Positions 9,897 through 15,320 of a DNA stretch of 15,320 bases are shown here, piece after piece; within the stretch, counting starts at the first letter, position 1, and the number at the start of each line of letters is the position of its first letter. The stretch spans positions 1 through 15,320 of the forward strand of contig JAKDKI010000018.1 in the NCBI GenBank assembly GCA_030453435.1, written 5' to 3'. The notes beneath the pieces were generated by a model. It was given only the letters and a program-made list of their open reading frames with translations. It searched no databases and was not told where the DNA came from. This DNA comes from Kocuria sp. Lineage in GTDB: Bacteria; Actinomycetota; Actinomycetes; Actinomycetales; Micrococcaceae. The position numbers were made by a program, and so were the translations under genes.

Positions 9897-10718
9897 GTGA
9901 ACCACATCGTAGAACTGTCCGACGGCACCCAACTGACGGCTATCGGGCAGGGAGCGTGGAACATTGGTGACTCTACCGCCACCCGGGACCAGGAGATCGC
10001 CACGCTGCGTCGTGGAGTGGAGCTGGGGTTGACCTTGATCGACACTGCGGAAATGTACGGCAACGGGCGTTCCGAGAAGCTCGTCGGGGAGGCGATCGCA
10101 CCCATCCGCGACGAGGTGTATCTGGTGGACAAGGTGTTGCCCTCCAACGCATCGGCCAAGGGAACCGAGGAGGCCTGCGAACGCAGCCTGCGTCACCTGG
10201 GGCTCGACCACATCGACCTGTATCTCCTGCACTGGCCGGGTTCGTACCCGGTGGTGGAAACCCTCATGGCTTTCGAGCGACTCGTGGATCGCGGGCTGAT
10301 CGGCGACTGGGGTGTGTCCAACGTTGATCTGGCCGAGTTGGAGGGCTACCCGGAGAACCCGTTGGTCAATCAGGTGCTCTATAACCCCTCCAGCCGGGGG
10401 CCCGAACTGGACCTGTTCCCCGCGATGAAGCAGCGCGAGATCGTGGCCATGGCCTACTCGCCCGTGGGTCAGGGCGAACTACTGGGCGATTCTTCGCTTC
10501 AGGGCATTGCCGACAAGCACGCGGCGACCGTGGCCCAGGTACTTCTGGCGTGGGCCATCAGGGACGGCAACACGATTGCGATCCCCAAGGCATCCACGGT
10601 GGAACATGTGGAGGACAATGCCCGTGCACTCGAAGTGCAGCTGAGCTCGGAAGATCTGCGCGCCATCGACGTGGCATTCCCCGCGCCGGACCAGCCGGGG
10701 CCGCTGGAACTGATTTGA
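9897..10718 (+). CDS. Aldo/keto reductase family oxidoreductase
   Basis: A 273-aa NADPH-dependent TIM-barrel reductase of carbonyl compounds. The catalytic tetrad is complete: Asp49 and Tyr54 in DTAEMYGNG, Lys79 in LVDKVLPSNA, His112 in LLHWPG. The NADP-binding end has AIPKAS followed by VEHVEDNARAL. AKR signature 1 is GVELGLTLIDTAEMYG. The frame is open far upstream to 9411, but that part is only the antisense of the glycosylase gene. GTG 9897, with AGGAG at 9887-9891, gives the family N-terminus (NHIVELSDGTQLTAIGQG). The substrate cannot be predicted. It is a single-gene unit between a divergent UDG operon and a convergent MOSC gene. Confidence 0.92.
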   Translation: MNHIVELSDGTQLTAIGQGAWNIGDSTATRDQEIATLRRGVELGLTLIDTAEMYGNGRSEKLVGEAIAPIRDEVYLVDKVLPSNASAKGTEEACERSLRHLGLDHIDLYLLHWPGSYPVVETLMAFERLVDRGLIGDWGVSNVDLAELEGYPENPLVNQVLYNPSSRGPELDLFPAMKQREIVAMAYSPVGQGELLGDSSLQGIADKHAATVAQVLLAWAIRDGNTIAIPKASTVEHVEDNARALEVQLSSEDLRAIDVAFPAPDQPGPLELI

Positions 10719-10722
10719 GTCC

Positions 10723-10735
10723 ACCCGGCCCGGGT
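10723..10735 (+). terminator. Possible short terminator after the aldo/keto reductase gene
   Basis: ACCCG-GCC-CGGGT followed by TTAG, 4 nt past the stop. The stem is only 5 bp, so this is a weak call. Confidence 0.3.
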
Positions 10736-10756
10736 TTAGCCATGGCAGACAGCGGG

Positions 10757-10776
10757 CGGGACCTTGCTCAGTCCCG
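10757..10776. terminator. Possible hairpin between convergent reductase and MOSC genes
   Basis: CGGGAC (10757-10762) pairs with GTCCCG (10771-10776) across an 8-nt loop in the 78-bp gap. It could act on either strand. There is no T-tract next to it. Confidence 0.3.
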
Positions 10777-10796
10777 GGATTAAGGCTCTTGGCAGC

Positions 10797-11465
10797 TCAG
10801 ACGCTCTCGCCCAGGCGACGGCGCAGTTGCTTGCGCCAGCGTTCCGGGAACTCGGGAGCTTCGAGCAACTCGCGCATGGCAGCGAGGTCGCCACGCTCCA
10901 CGTTCATGATGCGACTCACGAAGGCTGAGGACACCGCTTCCGGTAGACGCGAGACGAACTCGAAGCGGTCCCCGACCTCCACTTCGCCTTCTTCAAGAAC
11001 GCGCAGGTAGTACCCGCAACGGTTGGTGCTCACAATGAGCTTGGGCAGGTCTTTGTTGGACCACTTCTTGGAGATCGTGGCGCAGGGTTGGCGCGGCTGA
11101 GTCACCTGGACCACCGCTGTTCCCACCCGGTAGACGTCGCCCAGGAAAACCTTGTCCTCGGTGGCTCCGTGGATGGTGAGGTTCTCGAAGAACGCTCCGT
11201 CCGGCAGGTCCAGTCCTTCAGCGCGCCATGCGTCATAGTGCTCTGCCGGGTAACAGCACACGGCTTTTTCTGTACCGCCGTGATGCTTCAGGTCGCCCTG
11301 CTCGTCGCCCACGAACCCCGTGGTGGTCAACCGCGCTGGGCCCTCGTGCGGGGTTTTCACCGCGGCAGTCTGGCAAGGACGTGTTCCCCAGTCCTGGGTT
11401 TTCACCTCACCGGTGCGCAACAGCGTGATGGAGGCGTCCGTGACCTGTGGTTCTTCCTGGTTCAT
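10797..11465 (-). CDS. MOSC-domain protein (YiiM-like)
   Basis: A 222-aa soluble protein of the MOSC (molybdenum cofactor sulfurase C-terminal) family, which bind or use molybdenum cofactor; YiiM relatives reduce N-hydroxylated bases such as 6-hydroxylaminopurine. The hallmark segments are GDEQGDLKHHGGTEKAVCCY (53-72) and QPRQPCATISKKW (123-135), with the invariant cysteine Cys128 expected to ligate Mo. The C-terminus is a basic helical tail (FPERWRKQLRRRLGES). Detoxification of base analogues would suit the neighbouring repair genes, but that is inference. ATG 11465 has TACTCT ending 6 nt upstream and could be leaderless; the G5 run in that spacer is too close to act as a normal RBS. It lies 54 nt downstream of trhO on the same strand. 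Confidence 0.9.
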   Translation of the reverse strand: MNQEEPQVTDASITLLRTGEVKTQDWGTRPCQTAAVKTPHEGPARLTTTGFVGDEQGDLKHHGGTEKAVCCYPAEHYDAWRAEGLDLPDGAFFENLTIHGATEDKVFLGDVYRVGTAVVQVTQPRQPCATISKKWSNKDLPKLIVSTNRCGYYLRVLEEGEVEVGDRFEFVSRLPEAVSSAFVSRIMNVERGDLAAMRELLEAPEFPERWRKQLRRRLGESV

Positions 11466-11477
11466 ACCCCCAGAGTA
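11466..11477 (-). promoter_or_regulatory. Leaderless -10 element of the MOSC gene
   Basis: On the minus strand TACTCT (11472-11477) is followed by GGGGGT and ATG. The box and its 6-nt spacing match those before the macrodomain and PIG-L genes. Confidence 0.45.
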
Positions 11478-11519
11478 CGAGAGCCCAGACCCACGCGCCG
11501 CATGAGCGGTAGTGATTCC

Positions 11520-12410
11520 TCAGGCCGCAGCCGGCACGCAGTCAGGGCAGTGATCACGCGATCCGGATGTGGTGCAGGACTCACAGCACAGGAACAACTG
11601 ACGGCAGCTCTGTTCGGCGCAATTCACGTAGCGGGGCGTGGGGTTGCCACATTCAACGCATGTACCCAAGGACTGAGCGCCCGGCTCGAATTCCATGTGC
11701 ATGCGCTTGTCGAAGACGTAGAGCGAGCCGTCCCACAGTCCTTTGTTGCCGTAGGCCTCGCCGTAGCGCACGATACCGCCGTCCAGCTGATAGACGTCCT
11801 GGAAACCGCGGTTCTTCATGAGCACGCTGAGTACTTCACAGCGGATGCCACCGGTGCAGTAGGTAACCACGGGCTTGTCCTTGAACGCGTCGTACTTGCC
11901 GGACTCGATCTCGTCGATGAAATCTCGGGTCGTATCCGTCTCCGGGACCAGTGCGTCCTTGAACTTGCCGATCTGGGCTTCCATGGCGTTGCGACCGTCG
12001 AAGAACACCACTTCTTCCCCGTGCTCCGCCATCAGTTCATGCAGCTGGTGCGGCTTCAGGTGCGTACCGCCACCCTGCACGCCTTCTTCGGTCACGGTGA
12101 TCGGATCGGGAGCATGGAAAGTCACCAATTCCGGGCGGACCTTGACGCTCAATCGCGGGAAATCATCCCCCACGCCGTCCGACCACTTGATGTCCGCGTC
12201 CTTGAACGGCGCGTACTCCTTGAGTCCCTTCACATAGCGCTTCACGTCGTGGATGTCCCCGCCCACGGTCGCATTGATGCCCTGTTCGGAGACGATGATG
12301 CGCCCCTTCACATTGCTGCGCTCGGCGAGATTCAGCTGCCACAGTTTGATCGCCTCGGGGTCGGCCAGCGGGGTGAAGACATAGAACAGCACAATTTTCG
12401 GCAGGGACAT
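11520..12410 (-). CDS. trhO: tRNA uridine(34) hydroxylase TrhO (rhodanese-domain, UPF0176)
   Basis: Makes 5-hydroxyuridine at the wobble position 34 of tRNAs, using prephenate-independent, oxygen-dependent chemistry. From ATG 12410 the product is 296 aa: an N-terminal ferredoxin-like domain (about 1-100, with [10 protein letters not shown] at 42-51), a rhodanese domain (about 125-225) with the active-site loop YCTGGIRCE (184-192, Cys185), and a C-terminal cysteine-rich segment ([11 protein letters not shown]...C...LCCESC...HCPDC) that probably binds zinc. An upstream in-frame ATG at 12416 would add two residues. 12410 is preferred because homologues start [10 protein letters not shown] and a TAAACT box lies 7 nt before it, with no Shine-Dalgarno for either start. 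Confidence 0.95.
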   Translation of the reverse strand: MSLPKIVLFYVFTPLADPEAIKLWQLNLAERSNVKGRIIVSEQGINATVGGDIHDVKRYVKGLKEYAPFKDADIKWSDGVGDDFPRLSVKVRPELVTFHAPDPITVTEEGVQGGGTHLKPHQLHELMAEHGEEVVFFDGRNAMEAQIGKFKDALVPETDTTRDFIDEIESGKYDAFKDKPVVTYCTGGIRCEVLSVLMKNRGFQDVYQLDGGIVRYGEAYGNKGLWDGSLYVFDKRMHMEFEPGAQSLGTCVECGNPTPRYVNCAEQSCRQLFLCCESCTTSGSRDHCPDCVPAAA

Positions 12411-12423
12411 ACCCATCAGTTTA
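12411..12423 (-). promoter_or_regulatory. Leaderless -10 element of trhO
   Basis: TAAACT (12418-12423, minus strand) followed by GATGGGT and the ATG at 12410. The 7-nt spacing would start the mRNA at the second ATG, not the first. Confidence 0.45.
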
Positions 12424-12478
12424 AGTCAGAGCGGGGCCGCCCACGCACGGTGAGCGGCACCGGGGAGGTGAGCTTGGC

Positions 12479-12513
12479 GACGTCGTCGCTACCGGCCACG
12501 GGGCGACGCCGTC
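12479..12513 (-). terminator. Possible terminator after the truncated monooxygenase gene
   Basis: Arms 12479-12489 and 12503-12513 pair at 10 of 11 positions across a 13-nt loop, just downstream of the minus-strand stop. GAGCT/AGCTC lie outside the arms. No T-tract. Confidence 0.35.
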
Positions 12514-12521
12514 AGCTCGGC

Positions 12522-13358
12522 TTAGGAAAGCTCGTACCCCGTCACGGGGCCTTCGGTGTTCGGCTGCCACCCGAGCTCGGGGGCAACGTACTTGGCGAAG
12601 TTCTCCAGGATGCGCAGGTTCAGTTCGGGACCCAACTGGCTGGGGATCGTGAGCATGAGGGTGTCGGATTCCATGACCGCTTGATCCTGTTTCAGCTGGT
12701 CCACGAGTTTGTCCGGTGAGCCCGCGTAAGTGCGACCGAAGATCGAGGTGAACCCGTCAATCACGCCCACCTGGTCCCGCGATTCGCGGGCGCCCATGTA
12801 GGAGAAGATTTCGTCCTCGGGGCCCACGATCGGGAACACGCTGCGGCTCACCGAGGTGCGAGGAGTTCGGGTGTGGCCCGCCGCCCGGAACGCATCCCGG
12901 AACCTCCGCAGCTGTTCGGCCTGCTGCTCTGCAAAGCTGCCCTCGTTCGCCTCCGTGAGTAGCGTGGAACTCATAAGGTTCACTCCCTGCTCAGCGGCCC
13001 ACTCGGCAGTCTTGACAGAGCCTGCGCCCCACCAGATCCGCTCGGCCAGACCGGCCGACTGAGGTTCGATGGCCAGCTTGGCACCAGCGCCGTACTGTGC
13101 GGGATCCGCGTAGGTCATGGGTTCGCCCTTGATGGCGCGCATGAATTTTTCGAAGTGATCGTGGGCGATATCCGCGCCGCGCGGATCCTCCGAGCCGGTG
13201 TAGCCGAATGACTCCCACCCGCGCAGCGCAGGTTCGGGAGATCCCCGGCTCACACCGAGCGCAACGCGACCATCCGCCAGGAGATCCAGCTGGGCCGCCT
13301 CTTCTGCAAAGTACAGCGGGTTCTCGTAACGCATGTCGGGGTTGTGACACTCGTGCAA
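12522..13358 (-). pseudogene. 5'-truncated luciferase-like (LLM) flavin-dependent monooxygenase
   Basis: Remnant of a bacterial-luciferase-fold TIM-barrel flavin monooxygenase, which would use reduced FMN/F420 and oxygen or an organic substrate. The readable part begins at a block normally near residue 80-115 (RYENPLYFAEEAAQLDLLADGR, then LGVSRGSPEP). It continues through IWWGAGS, GVNLMSS and the C-terminal APELGW, so only the first 70-80 residues (first barrel strands, part of the flavin pocket) are gone. The nominal start is a TTG at 13358. Family-like codons continue upstream without a stop as TGARILNQETL to about 13388-13400, where the recombinase gene ends. The 278-aa product could be translated but is unlikely to fold as an active barrel. 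The lesion is best explained by insertion or deletion at the mobile element boundary. Confidence 0.78.
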
Positions 13359-13393
13359 TAGAGTCTCCTGGTTGAGGATCCGTGCTCCTGTTG

Positions 13394-13960
13394 CTACCCG
13401 GCTGCTGCCTGTTCGGCCAGTACCTTGTGGACGCTGCCGCCGGATACGCCTGTCGCGCTGGAGATCACACGGATTGACTCGCCCCGTTCCCGACGGGCGA
13501 GGATGACCGCCCGGAGGTCGTCGTCGACGACTCTCGGCCGCCCGCCGACCTTGCCGCGCTTCCTTGCCGCCTCCAGCCCGTTCTTCGTCTTGCGGACGAT
13601 GTCGCGGCGACGGTCCTCGGCCAATGCGAGTGCCAGGTCGAGGATGAGGCTGCGCTCGGTGTGCTCGCCGGCTGCGATCCCTTCCAGCACCTTGACCGCG
13701 ATGCCGCGCTCGAACAGGTCGGTCAGGACGATGAGCCCTTCCAGGAGGTTGCGGCCGAGCCGGTCGACCTCCTGCACGGTCAGCATGTCGCCGTCCCGCA
13801 TGTACTCGATCGCTTCGCGGAGCCCTGGACGGGCATCGACGTCGAGCTTGCCGCTGACCTTCTCCTCGAACACCTTGACGCAGATCGGATCAAGGGCATC
13901 GTGCTGCCGAGACGTCTCCTGCTTCTTCGTGCTCACCCGCACCAGGCCAACCAGTGACAT
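13394..13960 (-). CDS. Serine recombinase, resolvase/invertase (Tn3/gamma-delta) family
   Basis: Site-specific DNA recombinase acting through a 5'-phosphoserine link. The 188-aa product has an N-terminal catalytic domain with VRVSTKKQ (7-14, nucleophile Ser10, Arg8), VQEVDRLGRN (62-71, with the conserved Arg67 and Arg70), and the long helix AEDRRRDIVRKTKNGLEAARKRGK (114-137). GGRPR (139-143) links to a C-terminal helix-turn-helix (about 150-182, ISSATGVSGGSVHKVL). This is the small resolvase size, not the large serine integrase. ATG 13960 is chosen because it puts the serine at position 10 and has GGGGG 6 nt upstream. An ATG at 13990 would add ten residues made from repeat DNA. The gene reads away from its presumed res site. 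Confidence 0.92.
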   Translation of the reverse strand: MSLVGLVRVSTKKQETSRQHDALDPICVKVFEEKVSGKLDVDARPGLREAIEYMRDGDMLTVQEVDRLGRNLLEGLIVLTDLFERGIAVKVLEGIAAGEHTERSLILDLALALAEDRRRDIVRKTKNGLEAARKRGKVGGRPRVVDDDLRAVILARRERGESIRVISSATGVSGGSVHKVLAEQAAAG

Positions 13961-14002
13961 GACAAACCCCCGTTCAACATACGTGTTCATTAACTTGCTT
14001 CA

Positions 14003-14032
14003 AGACTACCAGTTAATGAACGGGTTTGTGAA
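14003..14032 (-). promoter_or_regulatory. Recombinase promoter embedded in the repeat block
   Basis: On the minus strand TTCACA (14027-14032), 18 bp and TAGTCT (14003-14008) form a near-consensus promoter. The expected start is near 13995, giving a leader of about 35 nt to ATG 13960. The GTTAATGAAC half-site (14012-14021) lies between -35 and -10, so recombinase binding should repress its own gene, as known for Tn3/gamma-delta resolvases. Confidence 0.55.
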
Positions 14033-14086
14033 CAGATTGGAGCGGTAGATCCTCCTTTCGGTGGCCAGCCGTTCAGTGTTCGACAT
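14006..14086 (-). CDS. Possible 26-residue leader ORF upstream of the recombinase
   Basis: ATG at 14086 to TAG at 14006 encodes 26 residues (beginning MSNTERLATERRIYR) inside the repeat block. It contains an orphan AAAGGAGG (minus strand, 14051-14058) with no start codon at a useful distance. The ORF has no RBS of its own, and the recombinase promoter lies inside it. It may be chance, or the broken start of a former gene. Confidence 0.12.
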   Translation of the reverse strand: MSNTERLATERRIYRSNLFTNPFINW

Positions 14087-14127
14087 ACGACCGATTGTTG
14101 AACGAGCCCGCAATGAGAGGAAGTGCT

Positions 14128-15177
14128 TCAGTCGTGAGCGCGAGTACTGCTCGGCACGGCCCGCAGCGCGACCAGATAGTCGTCACCTGCCTGCGTCAGC
14201 TTCCAGTACACCGCCTTGTCTCTCACCGTCCGCTTCTTCGTGCCGGTCGTAATGAGCCGCAGTGCCCTCAGCTGGACGATGATCGAACCCCACGACTTGT
14301 CCGAGATCGCCGCAGACTCGTTAGATATGTCGGGCGGCCATCCTTCGGGGTCAGCCTGGATCTCACTAAGCATGTGACTGTTGAAGGTGTGCCGCAGAGA
14401 GGGTTCGGGGGCCTCGTCGATCATGAACGGACCAAGAACCTCCATGATCTCGTCCCATGTGTACTTGAGGGCACCGAGCTCTTCGATCCTTTCGTAGCTA
14501 CTGTTGTAGCCCTTGCGCACCAGGGTAACCTCGACCTCCTCCTTACCGTGGGCAAAGCTGCTGTCGATCTCCGAAGCTGCGTTTTTGCCAGTCTCGATCT
14601 CGTGCTTCTCTAGCTTGGCGATCTTCGCTTCGAGCTCTGCGATCTGGACCCTGGTCTCAGATGTCATTGCCTGATCGCCTCGCACCCAGCCGGGCCGCGG
14701 GTGGTTCTTGATCAGATGCATCAGTCCGCGAGTCACTTTCGAGCCGAGGTCGTCAGCGTTCTTCCACTCCTTGGTCATCCGCCTCTGGACCTTGACGCGG
14801 AACTCGTCGAGCTTCTGCGCGGCAGCGTCGTTCTTGTCGGTCTTGCCGACGGGGATCTCGTCTATGTCGGCCGGTACGAAGCCCATCACGGGTATCCCGA
14901 GCTCGACTGCATAGTCGTACTCCTTCTCGGTGTAGCTGACACCCTCTTCAGTGACGGAGCCGTAGCGACCACCGAGAACCACGAGGTAATAGTCGCTCTG
15001 CTCGATAACACCCTTGATCAACGTCCACTGGTCATCGTTTCCTGCGGGGAAGAGCTCCATCCCCGCAGGCATACAGTCCATCTCAAGCAACGCCTGCATC
15101 ACCTCTCGACGTTCGTCGATGAGATCGACGAACGTCGAACTGATGAATACCTGATACCGCTTGTCCATGGGATCCAT
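14128..15177 (-). CDS. DUF4062-domain protein with coiled coil and winged-helix-like C-terminus
   Basis: A 349-aa soluble protein. Residues about 7-92 are a DUF4062 domain: YQVFISSTFVDLIDERREV, PAGMELFPAG, SDYYLVVLGGRYGS and SYTEKEYDYA. The fold is TIR/deoxyribosyltransferase-like, and the domain often starts multi-domain signalling or defence proteins. A charged helical part follows, then a coiled coil (about 172-197, VQIAELEAKIAKLEKHEIE), a short strand-rich piece, and a C-terminal domain (about 285-340) ending in LRLITT...YWKLTQAGDDYLVALR, typical of a winged helix. There is no NACHT, nuclease or membrane part. The Met at 15168 gives MDKRYQVF, closer to the usual N-terminus; neither start has a good RBS. 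It is cargo of the element beside the recombinase. A defence or stress-sensing role is possible but not shown. Confidence 0.85.
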   Translation of the reverse strand: MDPMDKRYQVFISSTFVDLIDERREVMQALLEMDCMPAGMELFPAGNDDQWTLIKGVIEQSDYYLVVLGGRYGSVTEEGVSYTEKEYDYAVELGIPVMGFVPADIDEIPVGKTDKNDAAAQKLDEFRVKVQRRMTKEWKNADDLGSKVTRGLMHLIKNHPRPGWVRGDQAMTSETRVQIAELEAKIAKLEKHEIETGKNAASEIDSSFAHGKEEVEVTLVRKGYNSSYERIEELGALKYTWDEIMEVLGPFMIDEAPEPSLRHTFNSHMLSEIQADPEGWPPDISNESAAISDKSWGSIIVQLRALRLITTGTKKRTVRDKAVYWKLTQAGDDYLVALRAVPSSTRAHD

Positions 15178-15183
15178 GATAGT

Positions 15184-15195
15184 CGGAGCGCTCCG
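15184..15195. promoter_or_regulatory. Palindrome in the leader of the DUF4062 gene
   Basis: CGGAGCGCTCCG is a perfect 12-bp palindrome 7 nt upstream of the 15177 start. An outer pair, GTCGGAG (15182-15188) and CTCCGAC (15207-15213), overlaps it. A possible -10 on the minus strand is TAAGAT (15225-15230), upstream of the palindrome. This could be an operator or an mRNA hairpin hiding the start. Confidence 0.35.
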
Positions 15196-15274
15196 TGACC
15201 GTTGGTCTCCGACCTTCGCGCACTATCTTAGCCTTGATCCACCGATGAGCATGCTGGGCTTGGGTCGCAATTAA

Positions 15275-15291
15275 AGACGGGATGCCCGTCT
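15275..15291 (-). terminator. Terminator of an off-window minus-strand gene
   Basis: AGACGGG pairs with CCCGTCT (7 bp, loop ATG). On the minus strand the hairpin is followed by TTTAATT. No gene in the window reads into it from the right, so it probably ends a transcription unit whose gene starts beyond 15320. Confidence 0.5.
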
Positions 15292-15320
15292 GACCGGGAA
15301 GAATGGGACTTGTTCAGGGT

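Larger units (their letters stand above)
13962..14108. repeat. Putative res site: cluster of GTTC/GAAC inverted and direct repeats
   Basis: GTTCAACATACG (13972-13983) recurs with one change as GTTCGACATACG (14078-14089). GTTCATTAAC (13985-13994) is exactly inverted at 14012-14021 (GTTAATGAAC). GTTTGTGAAC lies at 14024-14033, GTTCAGTGTTCG at 14071-14082, and TTGTTGAACG at 14097-14106. ACAAACCCC upstream (13962-13970) mirrors GGGTTTGT downstream (14022-14029). The size, position beside the recombinase start and imperfect paired half-sites match a multi-subsite res region of small serine resolvases. The strand-exchange subsite cannot be picked by eye. Confidence 0.6.
13380..15320. mobile_element. 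Putative mobile element or genomic island, left end at about 13380-13400
   Basis: The left boundary is inferred from the abrupt truncation of the monooxygenase gene. Inside are a serine recombinase, a res-like repeat block and a DUF4062 gene. The DUF4062 gene has lower GC and more mixed codon use than the housekeeping genes. No inverted repeats or target duplications can be shown because the right end is outside the window. It could also be the scar of a larger deletion. Confidence 0.5.

Noticed and set aside
11088..12719. A 543-codon open frame on the plus strand across the MOSC, trhO and monooxygenase genes
   Set aside because: It is the antisense of three well-recognised minus-strand genes. 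High GC leaves such frames open, and its translation has no domain or RBS.

Overview
The window is high-GC bacterial DNA with strong G/C preference at third codon positions. The gene set (monomeric NADP isocitrate dehydrogenase, type-2 malate dehydrogenase, a 165-residue Tpx, TANNNT-type -10 boxes and apparent leaderless starts) points to an actinobacterium, probably Micrococcales. The genus cannot be fixed from the sequence.

Region 1 (1-5909) is central metabolism and redox. icd (+) and mdh (+) encode two TCA-cycle dehydrogenases. Between them lie tpx (-), a thiol peroxidase, and a complete PAPS-independent arylsulfate sulfotransferase lipoprotein gene (+). The sulfotransferase gene is bracketed by two near-identical cUUCGg hairpins, so it looks like an insertion between an ancestral icd terminator and tpx.

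Region 2 (5910-12521) is a set of small housekeeping and repair enzymes in short transcription units. It holds an ADP-ribose macrodomain protein (-), a PIG-L/LmbE deacetylase (+), a tightly overlapping three-gene operon (-) of family-5 uracil-DNA glycosylase, YchJ-like protein and TDT/TehA-type carrier, an aldo/keto reductase (+) with a clear promoter and RBS, a MOSC-domain protein (-) and the tRNA hydroxylase TrhO (-). Four of these genes have a TANNNT hexamer 6 or 7 nt before the start codon and little or no Shine-Dalgarno sequence, which suggests leaderless transcription.

Region 3 (12522-15320) is accessory DNA. A luciferase-like monooxygenase gene (-) has lost its first 70-80 codons exactly where a Tn3/gamma-delta-type serine recombinase gene (-) ends. 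Upstream of the recombinase is a 150-bp non-coding block rich in GTTC/GAAC repeats that looks like its res site, with the recombinase promoter embedded in it. Beyond that is a DUF4062 protein (-) with a coiled coil and a winged-helix-like C-terminus, the cargo of the element. A hairpin plus T-tract at the right edge suggests another minus-strand gene just outside. The right end of the element and the missing monooxygenase N-terminus are not in the window.
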